Positions 41,826-52,275 of a DNA stretch of 64,000 nt are shown piece by piece (position 1 is the stretch's first letter; each line of letters opens with the position of its first letter). The stretch spans positions 61,757,812 through 61,821,811 of the forward strand of contig CM035807.1 in NCBI GenBank assembly GCA_020466095.1. The letters are read 5' to 3'. The notes below the pieces were generated by a model, which had not been told where the DNA came from, did not search any database, and worked only from the letters and a program-made list of their open reading frames with translations. The stretch comes from Chlorops oryzae. Taxonomy: Eukaryota; Arthropoda; Insecta; Diptera; Chloropidae. Position numbers and translations under genes: made by a program.

Positions 41826-43267
41826 TTTTTATACCCAGCGTAAGCGGGGTATATTAGTTTTGTGCAAATCTTGTAACAGGGAGAATTAAGCTCCGGAGAT
41901 ATAGAAAAATATATATAGAAATGATCAGGATCAAAAACTGAATCGATTTGGACATATCCGTCTGTCCGTCTGACCGTCCGTCCGTCCGTCTGTCCGTCTG
42001 TCCGTCCGTCCGTGGTCGGATCTCCTCCGAAACGGCTGAACCAATGAAGTCAAAATTTGGCACACATGTATATCGGGGTCCGAGTATGATCCTAAGTAAA
42101 AATGGGAGACATCCGCCCACTGCCACGCCCACAAATGAATTTATTGTGTTTTCAATAAAATGCTTGTAACTTGCGAGCCACTCAACACATTCCATTGATA
42201 TTTGGTAAGCTGGTAAACTACAAAAAGGGACATATCCTGGAAAAAAACGGACGCCGCCCTCCTCGAGCCACGCCCACAAATAAGCCCAAAAATAAGGGCT
42301 TATCGTAACTTGTGAAGTAAAAGGCGTAGAAGCTTCAAATTCGCAGCATAGGTTGACCAAGGCAAATGAAAGGTGTAGGAACAAAAAATTATGTAGCCCG
42401 CCTAGTGCCACGCCCACAAATAGAGAATTTTCATAACTTTCAAAGTAAAAGGCGTAGAAGCTTCAAATTCGCTACATAGGTTCACCAAGGCGAATGAAAG
42501 GTGTAGGGAAATCATTTATATTGCCCTCTCACTGCCACGCCCACAAATAAAGATTTTTCGTAACTTCCGAAGTAAAAGGCGTCGAAGCTTTAACTTCGCA
42601 ACATAGGTTCACCAAGGCGAATAAAAGGTGTAGGAAATTTTATTATGGCCCGCCCACTGCCACGCCCACAAATGAAGATTTTTCGTAACTTCCGAAGTAA
42701 AAGGCGTAGAAGCTTCGAAGTCGTAACATAGGTTCACCAAGGCGAATGAAAGGTGTAGGAAAAAAATTTTTGTGGCCCGCTCACTGCCACGCCCACAAAT
42801 AAAGATTTTTCGTAACTTCCGAAGTAAAAGGCGTAGAAGCTTCCAAATTGCAACAAAGGTTCACCAAGGCGAATGAAAGGTGTAGAAAAACTTTATGCAG
42901 CCCGCCCACTGCCACGCCCACAAATGAAGATTTTTCGTAACTTCCAAAGTAAAAGGCGTAGAAGCTTTAAATTCGCAACATAGGTTCACCAAGGCGAATG
43001 AAAGGTGTACGAAAAAATTTTATATGGCCCGACCACTGCCACGACCGTAAATGAAGTTTTTTCGTAACTTCCGAAGTAAAAGGTGTAGAAGCTCCAAATT
43101 CGCAACATAGGTTCACCAAGGCGAACGAAAGGTGTAGGGAAATAATTAATGTTGCCCTGCCACTGCCACGCCCACAAATAGAGAAGCAAAACATAGTGCG
43201 CTCATAATGTCGGGACGCTGGGTATTTCAAAGTTGGTCTTGACCGACTTTAGCTTTCTTACTTGTTT
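41826..43267 (+). mobile_element. Helentron-like element with seven ~126-bp repeats
   Basis: The longest of the group. ATACCCAGCGTAAGCGGGGT start, GTCY array (41958-42012), then repeat units with GGTTCACCAAGG at about 42351, 42479, 42606, 42731, 42858, 42983 and 43110, a spacing of 125-127 bp. It ends with ACGCTGGGTAT, a GTTGG/CCGAC hairpin and CTTTCTTACTTG. Each unit carries CACTGCCACGCCCACAAAT. The 187-codon minus frame across it is a by-product of repeat units of 126 bp. Confidence 0.8.
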
Positions 43268-44440
43268 TATTTTTTGCGCCGTAAAGAGGGTTTTTTGTCC
43301 TGTGTGCGCCGTGACTTTGCAGTTGCAATGCGCTTTTGTGCCCTTTTGTAACCGCTAAGCGACTTCCATTCTATTATATATAGGTCAAGAACATATAAGG
43401 ACTTAAAATTGGTAAGATTTTACCAATTTTTGACCTATTTTGTTACTTGAGGTGTCTTTCGACAGCGCTAAGCAGAAACTAATGCAAAAAGGAAACTGAC
43501 GTATAAACTGCGACTTTTCTGTTCCCAATATGATTCTTATTAAAAATTTTTGGGAAATAAAGTGCGTTATTTTTTATTTCCCTTAATCTTAAATAAATGT
43601 AAACAGTGTGTCCGTTTTTTGCCGAAGCCGTAGCGGCAATGGGGCGAGCCCTTAATCAAACCGATTCAACGAAACGTTTTCTCTCTGGTTCAACAGCTCG
43701 ATCTTGAGTGAAGAAGGGCAAACCGACCGAAGGGCAAAGCGACCGAAGATGGCGGGGTCTTTGAGCGCTAACGCTAGGACCTGCCTCCCCGTTCCGCAAA
43801 TGCAAAAAATCATAAGTTACTGAGTTCAATCGATTTTTGTAAATCGCGCGCGAGTTAACTCTCGGACTCCGCACCGAAGATGAAAAACAACTGATTTCAA
43901 GACGTTTAAATTTTTATTCTGAGCATTCTTATTTTGGGAATGCCCTTTCATAGCTTTTTCATGAAAGTTTACAATAGTGGTATTTATGTTACAGCGCAAA
44001 GCATGCAAAAACTGACAGTTGAATACTTTTAACTCACATGTTGCATGGTGCACCAAATAGGCATCTTGCGTGCAGTTGTGAAAAAAAGATAATCAATACC
44101 GAAATTTTAGGCAAATCAAAGCAATTGCCGGAATTAAGCTACAAAAGAAAATTTTTAAATAAATGTTGAATCTAATATATTTAAAAAACCTCAAATTAAT
44201 GAGTCAACGAGCTTATGCGCTTTATACGCTCGCTTTGCACTATCCCATCTTAGTGTAGAGCGAGTAAAATTATTTTCATACAAAATTTGACAGTTGGTTT
44301 ACGAGGGTGCAAAAATATGAGGTTTGCGCTGTTAAATGAAGTCCACTTATATAATTTGATGACAATTCCATAGAACTCACAGTTTACAAACGGCAACAAA
44401 GTTAGAAAGAACTTGGCAATAAAAAAATGCAATCTAATCA
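43268..44440 (+). other. No gene; short hairpin and GC-richer stretch
   Basis: A small nested palindrome (TAGGTCA...TGACCTA around AAATTGGTAA/TTACCAATTT, 43381-43437) is present. From 43620 to 43870 the sequence is GC-richer with repeated GACCGAAG words. No protein motif in any frame. Confidence 0.4.
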
Positions 44441-44916
44441 CACTCAAAATAAAATTGCGTAAATAGAACGAAAACTTGCGTACATTGTACGAAATTTTTT
44501 GTAGTTTTGAGCCACGAAACGCTTCGAACATTGAACGAATTAGCTTTCGTACATAGTACGAAAATATGAGAGCTGAGAAAATTTGTATATTGTACGAATA
44601 TATTCGTAGTATTTACCAAGGAGTTTCGTAAATACAAAAAAAAATTGTTTTTCGGTTTACGAAGTTTTCGTACAAAATACGGACGCATTCGTATTTGTTA
44701 GGAAAGCAATTTCGTTGTATTTACGATTATTTCGTTAAATGCACGAATGGTTGCAAACGTCCTACACTCTAAAAAAAGATTGAGTTTATACAACTTTTTA
44801 TTTGTTATTTGTAGTATAATATATACTTGATTTATTGTACAAAGAACTTTTATGCTGTACAGGAATTTAAATTTTTCTTATATTAAGTTAAAACGTTGCT
44901 TGAACTGGGTTCCTTG

Positions 44917-45660
44917 TGTTGTGAGCCGTTTCTACTCACAACCCTTTCACGTTGACTCTGATCGACAACAAATCAAATAACACCGCAGCGAACGAAAATA
45001 AACAAACGACCCTAAAATGAAAGCTGACAAAATTGTAAATTCATGGTCAAGGTCGAAACAACGCCGAAGTCGAAGCCAATAACCGCAGCAAGCGACGAAA
45101 TATGATCAATCGCAACGGACAAACAGACGAACGGCGAGAACGACGAACGAATCAGTTTCGCATGATCAGCAAATGCAAAGTAGAACACAGAAACAAAGCA
45201 ACAAGTGACTATGACGACATCACCAAGAATTGGGTCAGCAGTCGCAGCACGAGAAGCATTGCCACATCGTTTTCCGCATTCCGAAAATCCAGCCAGAAAG
45301 TGCATGCTAGGCACTTTTTCCCTATAAAAGCAGATGATCGACAATTGGAAAAGGACTGGTGATTAAGTATTCAACGTTCCGGTTCGAATTGGCTTGTACT
45401 GACCCAACGGCAACAACAATTCAAGTCTGAGCGTTTATTATGATTTAGGGAATTAGGGAAGTCATTCGAGTGTAATTCAGGAGTTATTGCAGTAGGAATA
45501 AGTGTCTTAAGATATAAATAAAAGAGTGGAAAAGAATCCTTCGATGTACATTTATTTGAAAGAAGGAAGTTAGGGCTGTGTATTTGTAATATACACGAAA
45601 ATATATAACGTTTTGGCATTAGGCTGTGTGTCCTTTTCAGTACACACCCTAGCCACAACA
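44917..45660 (+). repeat. Gypsy-C 5' LTR
   Basis: 744 bp, TGTTGTGAGCCGTTTCTACT to CCTAGCCACAACA. It contains CCCTATAAAAGCAG (TATA, about 45321-45334) and AATAAAAGAG (about 45516). The reading frames inside (for example minus 45012-45344) recur in the 3' copy and are incidental. Confidence 0.93.
45321..45334 (+). promoter_or_regulatory. Gypsy-C LTR TATA box
   Basis: CCCTATAAAAGCAG is a canonical TATA box in the 5' LTR, with the same motif in the 3' LTR near 52680-52693. An initiator-like TCAACG follows about 45 bases later, so the exact start is uncertain. Confidence 0.6.
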
Positions 45661-45663
45661 AAT

Positions 45664-45677
45664 TGGCGCAGCCGGTA
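45664..45677 (+). other. Gypsy-C primer-binding site
   Basis: TGGCGCAGCCGGTA lies three bases after the LTR end. It resembles the TGGCGCAGTCGGTA site of 17.6/297-type elements, which use tRNA-Ser. The primer identity is inferred. Confidence 0.7.
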
Positions 45678-46161
45678 TTCAACTGTCAGTTGGATCCAAA
45701 CCTGGACTCACAACGATTTCATATCAGATTGTCTTGAACGTGTGCATGATCTGTGGAAAAATTAAAGGATAGCTGAAGCGGAACTGGAACCAGTTTTAAA
45801 CACGACGAGTCGCACCGCCTAGCTAAAGCCTATTTTCACAGATCTGGACTTGCGGACGATTGAAATAATCTCAAATAAAGACTATATTGACGGTGAACGT
45901 TTTCGCCGCCAGTATCCTCTTGAAATTGTTGATTGAGAATTTTTTTTTTAAATTGTTTTGCGAAGAAAATAAAACTGTTTCAGATAATTCCAGACAAGAA
46001 GCAAGAAAACGAAATCCGAGACGAAAAGCAGCAAAAGGAAAAGTCGAAAAATAAAAATGGTAAGTGGAAAATTATGAATAAACTGTGCAAGAGTCCCGTT
46101 GTTTTTCGCTTTGTTAGAAAATATATGTAAAAACGGTGCAGTACCGCAAATATTCAACTCT

Positions 46162-47010
46162 ATGGAAGACGCATTAGACAAACTCAGACAACATCTACAT
46201 CAGTCAGAAATAGATGCAAAAACAATCGTAGCAAGTACTTGGGAGTTAATAAAGGAGGCAGGACTAAATAAGGAAAGCTCACAATTAATTAAGGATCAAG
46301 CAGTGTTAGGACAATTTACGAAACTTGAAGAAGCAAGCTTCCTAATCGACCAGGTGAAGGGTACATTTGGTGCATTAAGTCAGACCTTAAAAGAAAAAAT
46401 AAAGACATTGGAAGACACCGTAATACTTCTTGAAAAAAACTGTAAAAAAATAAGGAAACAAATCGAGGAACAGAACAAATTAATAGAAAAGGCAGAAGGA
46501 GAAAACGAAACCCTTAAGGAAGTATTAAAACAGTCAGTAGGAAAAGAAACAGCAGAAGCTTTAGAAAAGGACAAAGCAAGTCTAAAAGCAAGTGAAGAAG
46601 AAGTCAAATATCTGAAACAACAAGTTAGAAAACTAAAAAGTACATTAAGAACAGTTTGTGCAACTTCTCCAACACCAAGCCCGAATACCGCAAGGAAGAT
46701 TAGAACAACGAGTACTAACACAGAAAACGTTGAGATTCCAACCATTACTACAACCCCTGTAGGAACAGCTAGCAGCAACATAATAAATTTTGAATTGCCA
46801 TCTACTACAGCAGCCCCTTTAGGAACAACTATCACTTACACAGATCGTTTTGAGCGACCGTCCGTCACACCAAAAAACTTACCGAAAATACATAGAACAA
46901 TGGCAACGCAATTGCAAGCGGATGAATTAATGAAAAAAGTGGCTCACCTGGTACCACAATTTTCAGCCTCACAAACCTCAGAATTATTTGGGGAAGCAGA
47001 AAGCTCATAA
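46162..47010 (+). pseudogene. Gypsy-C Gag, N-terminal half
   Basis: ATG 46162 (MEDALDKLRQHLHQSEIDA) opens 282 codons. A long Lys/Glu-rich coiled-coil segment (about residues 75-170) is followed by a Thr/Pro-rich linker (175-250) and LVPQFSASQTSELFGEAE. The stop at 47008-47010 interrupts what reads as one Gag; the continuation (ITGIELLKSVVSG) is in the next frame, so a one-base change near 46990-47010 is likely. Confidence 0.8.
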
Positions 47011-48209
47011 CAGGAATCGAACTATTGAAAAGTGTTGTGAGTGGCAGTGAATCTAGAGATATTATAAAATACGTCAAAAATAGATTGTCAGGATTAGCGT
47101 ATACAAAAGTGAGCCAGCGATTAGTAACTAGTCTAGACGACATAAGTGAAATTATTAAGAGAGAGTTCTTAAAGCGCAGGAGTCTGGAGACAATCCGTTC
47201 CGAAATAGCAAGAGCAGAACAGCAGGTTAATGAAAGAGCTTCCACATTTGGGGGAAGATTGGAAGTCTTGTTAAATGAGGCCGAGGAAATTATAAATAAG
47301 TTATGGAATAGCTCGGAAGCAGTGTCGGCACTCAGCGAGTACAGAAGATTAGCAACATTCAGGTTCATTTTAGGTGTTCGAGACTCATACATGCAGAGCC
47401 GCCTAGAAATGAACAAAGATAAATCAATCGCATATTTAATCAGATTAGCTGAGGAAACAGAAGAATTGCATTTTGAAAACCATGTTAAATGTCAGTCTAC
47501 TCATGCCGTGAACCAATTTGTCCCTATGGGACCCAAAACAGTTCCATGTGCTTTTTGCAATACAGTAGGTCACACTTGGGATGTGTGCATACAGAGAAGG
47601 AATACACCTTTCTGCAGTGTTTGTGCTGAATATGGGCACGAACAGAGTAATAAGTGCAATCAAAACAATAGCAAAGATATATTATTGACTGAGCAATCTT
47701 GTGCGTTTTGCGGAAAGATGGGGCACTTGGAGAACAAGTGTTTTAGCAGAATAAGAAAATTATTTTGCAACATTTGTAGGGTGAAAGGTCATGAGAGCAA
47801 TAAATTCTGTAGGCCAAGACAGGGACCACCAGAACAATTTAATCAAGCAAACCAGAACTCGGGACAAACTAACTCATCCCCAATACAAAACTTCAATCCC
47901 TTCCGAAGCCAAGGTGCTGCCCAACCTTTTACTCCAGCTTTTACGAAACCGAAATTCAATAAACCCCAAAATTCTACTACGCAAAATTTTAGTCAAAAAT
48001 CCAGTCAATACGATTCACAAAATTCGAATAGAACACAGACACAATACGTTAACCAGAGACAAACACCACCTTTTATGGATAAGCCGCCTGGGGGTATGCA
48101 ATGCTATAAGTGCCATAATTATGGTCACATAGCCAGATTTTGTAAAGAAATGCCCCAGCAGGAAAGAAATAGTCAGGGAAACTCCATGCGGCCCGGTCAA
48201 GGCCAATAG
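47011..48209 (+). CDS. Gypsy-C Gag capsid and nucleocapsid with five zinc knuckles
   Basis: The frame continues Gag (IIKYVKNRLSGLAYTKVSQR, then RRLATFRFILGVRDSYMQSR) and then carries five Cys-His boxes: CAFCNTVGHTWDVC (about 47547), CSVCAEYGHEQSNKC (47612), CAFCGKMGHLENKC (47701), CNICRVKGHESNKFC (47766) and CYKCHNYGHIARFC (48103). Boxes 2 and 4 have one extra residue before the last Cys. A Gln/Asn/Pro-rich linker separates the first four from the fifth. The TAG at 48207-48209 is bypassed by a probable -1 frameshift. One or two knuckles are usual, so five is notable. Role: RNA binding and packaging. Confidence 0.85.
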
Positions 48210-49666
48210 GCCGGAATGCCCAAACCCAGTCGACAGTTAAAAGGCCAAGTCTAGTTCCGGTCAAAGAAGAGGATAAAGAAAAAGAGAAATTAGTTAATTT
48301 AAAAAATACAAAAAAAAAGACAGTTCGTTTTGAGGAATTAGATATTAATAAGATTTTGATCGATGACATAGATAGTCAGAACATAGATAAGAAAGTAAAG
48401 AATATAGAAAGTAAGAAAGAAAACGAATTGAAAAATAGAAAGGAAAACGTTTTAATGAACAAGGATAAAAATCCAAGAGAAAGAGAGCACACAACAAATT
48501 TTACAAAGGGCTTAGTAACCATATGTCAGTCCGCGATAAGAAACGCAGTGAAGGAGGAGCCTAACGTAGAGACCCCCGTTTGGAACAAGAGCAGAAACAA
48601 AAAGAAAGACGGATTTCCATTCTGGAAATTATTTTGGTCCTTTGTGATGTTTTGGGTTGTGTTGGCTAAAAAATCTGCAGCTTGTTTAGATGGCTTAATC
48701 AAGTATGTAGAAAATAAAAGATCAAACTTTCAACTTCGACGTCATAGGCAGAGAGATGAATTGCCGAGCTCAATATTCAATGATGCGTTTATAGTATTTC
48801 CCTGTGCACAAGCTGTAAACGATCAAGTAACGTTGTTGGTCGACACTGGGTCGGACACAAGCTTGATTAAGTTAGAAGCGCTAAAAGATATAAATGAAGT
48901 AAATCAGTTTGAAACAATCCGGTTAGTAGGGGAAAATAGTAAGGATAATGTGACAAAGTTAGTCACTCATTGCCAAAAGTACAGTAGTAATATCGAAACT
49001 GTAGAGCCGGTGTCAGACGACACGTTTATAGTGCTTCCATGCGGACAGGCTATAAATGAAAAAATTACATTGTTAGTGGACACAGGTTCAGATACAAGTT
49101 TGATTACACTAGAAGCGTTTGGTGGGAAAACTGAGAGTATTGGAAAAGAAAAGAGACAACAGGAGAATTTTTTTAACAGACATGAGAAGGGGAAGCATTC
49201 CAGAATTAATAATATTAATAAAGATATCTCTTTCTGCAACAATGATAGACAAATTGTTTCACTACCATTTCTTGTTTCCAACTTTAGTAATAGGATTTGT
49301 ACTGAGGAGACAGTCACGATCCAAGCAGCTAATGAAGCAAGAGTAAAAGAAATTTGTGAAAAAAGATTGTCAGGAGAGTTAGTAGTGCATAAAAAAGATA
49401 TTATGCCAGATTTGATAAGAAAATCGCCCAAGATTATTGGAGGAAAAGGAGTTGTACCTATTTTGAAAATCAGTGAAGTTGAAGTGAATAAAGAGTCAGG
49501 TAGTGAAGAAGATTATAAACTCGACGAAGAAGTCGATAGAAATCGTTATGGGAATTTATTGAAGAAGAAAGATGATGTTTTATTTAAAGAAGAAAATTTA
49601 AAGGAAGATTTTGAAGACAACCCACTGAGTAGGCCACCCAATTCCGCAGTAAAGGCACTAGATTAA
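48173..49666 (+). CDS. Gypsy-C truncated Pol: two aspartic-protease motifs, no RT
   Basis: The -1 frame runs from 48173 to TAA 49664-49666. After a Lys-rich lead and a short hydrophobic stretch (FWKLFWSFVMFWVVL, about 48620-48668), two related blocks follow: DAFIVFPCAQAVNDQVTLLV + DTGSDTSLI (48780-48868) and DTFIVLPCGQAINEKITLLV + DTGSDTSLI (49018-49106). Each has the retropepsin DTGS. Later ETVTIQAANEARVKEICEKR and GELVVHKKDIMPDLI resemble the protease-RT linker of 412/mdg1-type elements. The frame ends before any RT motif. Confidence 0.8.
   Translation, partial: SGKLHAARSRPIGRNAQTQSTVKRPSLVPVKEEDKEKEKLVNLKNTKKKTVRFEELDINKILIDDIDSQNIDKKVKNIESKKENELKNRKENVLMNKDKNPREREHTTNFTKGLVTICQSAIRNAVKEEPNVETPVWNKSRNKKKDGFPFWKLFWSFVMFWVVLAKKSAACLDGLIKYVENKRSNFQLRRHRQRDELPSSIFNDAFIVFPCAQAVNDQVTLLVDTGSDTSLIKLEALKDINEVNQFETIRLVGENSKDNVTKLVTHCQKYSSNIETVEPVSDDTFIVLPCGQAINEKITLLVDTGSDTSLITLEAFGGKTESIGKEKRQQENFFNRHEKGKHSRINNINKDISFCNNDRQIVSLPFLVSNFSNRICTEETVTIQAANEARVKEICEKRLSGELVVHKKDIMPDLIRKSPKIIGGKGVVPILKISEVEVNKESGSEEDYKLDEEVDRNRYGNLLKKKDDVLFKEENLKEDFEDNPLSRPPNSAVKALD
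48176..48213 (+). promoter_or_regulatory. Probable -1 ribosomal frameshift signal between Gag and Pol
   Basis: The heptamer GGGAAAC (48176-48182) is in the gag phase G-GGA-AAC, the canonical X-XXY-YYZ form. Six bases later a stem CGGCC (48189-48193) / GGCCG (48209-48213) can form, with a smaller GGCC/GGCC option inside. The Pol frame (-1) is open from 48173, so the gag/pol overlap is 48173-48209 and contains the heptamer. Confidence 0.75.
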
Positions 49667-50762
49667 CCCTGGTCGGGATATCAAGAAAGAGTTAAAAATT
49701 ATGAAGCGAACGATTTAATTGAAAAAATGTCACCTATCTTCAATAATCAAAGAGCTATTAGAGAAGTATTCAAGAAGTTTTTTAATACAGTAAAAGCGAC
49801 CTATATCAGTTTTGTTAAAACAGTTTTTCTCATTCAAAAAATTTTAGAATGGAAAGGCGTGAACCGCCACATAAAGTCATATATGAGCGATGGTGAAATT
49901 TCAGTTTTTAAAACGAATCCTTTAGACAAAATATTCGCATACAATTTTAAAGTGACTTAAAGAGTTCCTGAATGTAAAATAGCAATTGAAAAACACAGAT
50001 TTCATCACGTAAGGTGAGGCATAACCGTTTTTAAACTTAATTATGACAAGTATTTTCTTTTTAACATCGCTTAAGGCGATGTATAAATAAGAATTTCCTA
50101 GCGAAACATATTAAAAACCCACAAATCCGGTAAACTATTTTAAAGGCATACAGTCACGCATATTTAGAGCAAGCCCCGGTATTCGTTTTGATTTAAATAA
50201 AATCTTTGAAATTAAAAGCATTAACAAGCAGAAAATAAAATCAAAAGAATTGAGCAATCAAATTCGTCAATGCATAAGCTCAATGACGCAACGCATTATG
50301 ACAATTAAAACCAAACCAAAAGAACGAAAAGTAAAAAGTATAGCAAAACAGTAGGGACTCGAGCACAGTAATTTGTATATTTGTTTATTTTCAAGAGAAG
50401 CTTAGGCACAAGACGACGCTCAGTGGAAATAAAACAGTCGATGACTATAAACAATTTGGGCCGACCAGAAGAACAAGAAGGGAAGAATAATACAAAAGAG
50501 AAAATAAGTTGGTAAGTATAAACAACCATATACAGATATTTATTAAATATTTGTATATACTATCAGCCCTATTCTAAATGAATATTCCCCGGGAAATATT
50601 TAGAATCAGGCTGTATATTAGTATATGTCAAAAAAATCAATACCTTGAAAAGATAGGTATTTTTGTTACATAACACATCCTTTGTTAAAAAAAAATATAT
50701 ATATAAAAATATTTTATATAAAAACGCATCTCAATATAAAGAAAAATAAAAAAAAAAAAAGT
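49667..50762 (+). other. Gypsy-C middle region with short lysine-rich frames
   Basis: Where RT, RNase H and integrase would be expected there is about 1.1 kb of AT-rich sequence. Plus 49727-49960 opens 77 codons (MSPIFNNQRAIREVFKKFFN...). A frame without ATG (about 50110-50355) reads SRIFRASPGIRFDLNKIF and ends KPKERKVKSIAKQ. I recognise neither; they may be relics of a deleted pol or of captured sequence. GTAAGT at 50511-50516 could be a splice donor. Confidence 0.45.
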
Positions 50763-51203
50763 ATGGAAAAGTTTTCTGAAATAGTCACAAAACTAAATAA
50801 TAAGAGGGATTATGAAACTCTCACAGTAAATTACGCAGAATGTCCACAACAGCCAAATCAATTAGATTGTGGCCTGTTTTTGCTTAATTTCGCAGAACAT
50901 TTTTTCATACAATTGGAGGAACACCAACAGGAAATTGAATTTTCTAAATTAAATGCAAGAATATCAAGAAAGTCATTAGCGACCTTAATTGAAAATTGGT
51001 CAATACAGAAGAATACAGAAAAAGAATGCAAAATAACGCCAAACGAACATGAATGTCTAACTGAAATTGTGAACCAATTGAAAAAAGAACGAAAAAGTAA
51101 AAATGAAAAAAAAGGCGACATAGAGAAAAGAGTCAGAATAAACAATAAACTGTTTAGAATAAAAATTACTAAAACAAAAAGAATTAAAATAGATCAAATG
51201 TAA
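50763..51203 (+). CDS. Ulp1/SENP-type cysteine protease C-terminal fragment in Gypsy-C
   Basis: ATG 50763 opens 146 codons. Residues 24-48 contain CPQQPNQLDCGLFLLNFAEH, the Ulp1 (peptidase C48) signature with oxyanion Gln 30 and nucleophile Cys 36. The pattern PQQPNxxDCGLFLL is closest in my judgement to the SENP6/SENP7 branch. The catalytic His and Asp, which lie upstream in the family, are missing; the preceding sequence is AT-rich and non-coding. The tail (105-146) is Lys/Arg-rich. Ulp1 enzymes cleave SUMO or related tags. This fragment alone is unlikely to be catalytic unless joined by splicing to an upstream exon. Confidence 0.75.
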   Translation: MEKFSEIVTKLNNKRDYETLTVNYAECPQQPNQLDCGLFLLNFAEHFFIQLEEHQQEIEFSKLNARISRKSLATLIENWSIQKNTEKECKITPNEHECLTEIVNQLKKERKSKNEKKGDIEKRVRINNKLFRIKITKTKRIKIDQM

Positions 51204-52275
51204 AAGTCAAAAATTATAAGAAAAATTCAGGTGAAGGGTAATATATAAGTATCATTAAGTACTGAAATTATATACGAAACAAATTATATATATATGCAAT
51301 ATTTGAGCATTTAAAGTAAGAATTTTAAGATTTACATTTCAAATATCCAAAACAAAACAAAAAGTACGCCAAATGGTTGACTCATCAATAAATACAATAA
51401 TCATTCGATTGGCAATATTATGCATTTAAAAACAAAATTAATATATATATATATATCGGGTGAAGGGCACAATTATAAGAAAAATTCAGGTGAAGGGTAA
51501 TATATAAGTAACATTAAGTACTGAAATTATATACAAAACAAATATATTCATAAAGTGAAAGAAGAAAAAGGGCAAAATTGTACGAAAAATAATAAGCATA
51601 TTTAAGTTAGTCATAATCAGCAGATCTACCTGGCCAAGCAAACCCAACAAAAGTCAGTAATACTCAACACATCAAGTGCACTAGCTTTAAATGCACAACA
51701 GCGAACAACAAGAATTTTGAACAACAGCAACGACAACTACAGCGAGGTGCAAATAAAAGTATTTTAAAGCCACAAACACCAGTTTCCCAACACAACAAGT
51801 ACATAGCCTCAAATGCATCGAGTCAGCGACAATTTCAACCAACACTAAATCCAGCGTCGGTGCATAATACGGCAACGTTCTATCAACACCTCGGGGGGAG
51901 GGGGCAACTGGGTGAGTTGCCTTCACCCCACACAACATAAACAACACAACCATCTCTCAAGTCGCGATCATACCCAACATAAGCGCACAAGCTATAGTTA
52001 TCACACTAATGGTCATAGCTAAAACTATAAAAAGTCGACGACAACTGACACACAACAATCAGCTGATAGCGACTCGGCAATGAGCTACATCGACCATTTT
52101 CAAGGTCATGCAATATTTGCGGCATGAGCAGCGTTCACCAAGTTCTGCTTAGCTGTTATCAATAACGGCCTACCACAACAATAGACAAATCAAGAAAACA
52201 GACACAAATACACACATGTCAATAATAGCACCTACATCAGCCACGATACTCGTGACTCATTGAAAGAGGGAGGTA
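51204..52275 (+). other. Gypsy-C 3' untranslated region with a direct repeat and purine tract
   Basis: A ~73-bp unit (AATTATAAGAAAAATTCAGG...) occurs at about 51208-51282 and 51471-51543, with few differences. From 51600 a Gln/Asn-rich frame-like stretch appears without a clear gene. The purine tract GAAAGAGGGAGG (52262-52273) precedes the 3' LTR. Confidence 0.55.

Noticed and set aside
41854..42417. 187-codon minus frame
   Set aside because: Read-through of Helentron-like tandem units; the period of about 126 bp, a multiple of three, keeps frames open.
42291..43200. Evenly spaced repeats resembling a CRISPR array
   Set aside because: Units are contiguous ~126-bp tandem repeats without unique spacers, in a eukaryotic transposon.
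45012..45344. 110-codon minus frame, repeated at 52371-52703
   Set aside because: It lies wholly in the Gypsy-C LTR and recurs only because the LTR is duplicated.
46058..46140. Intron in the Gypsy-C leader (GTAAGT to GCAG)
   Set aside because: Joining these sites does not put an upstream ATG in frame with Gag, so splicing is not supported.
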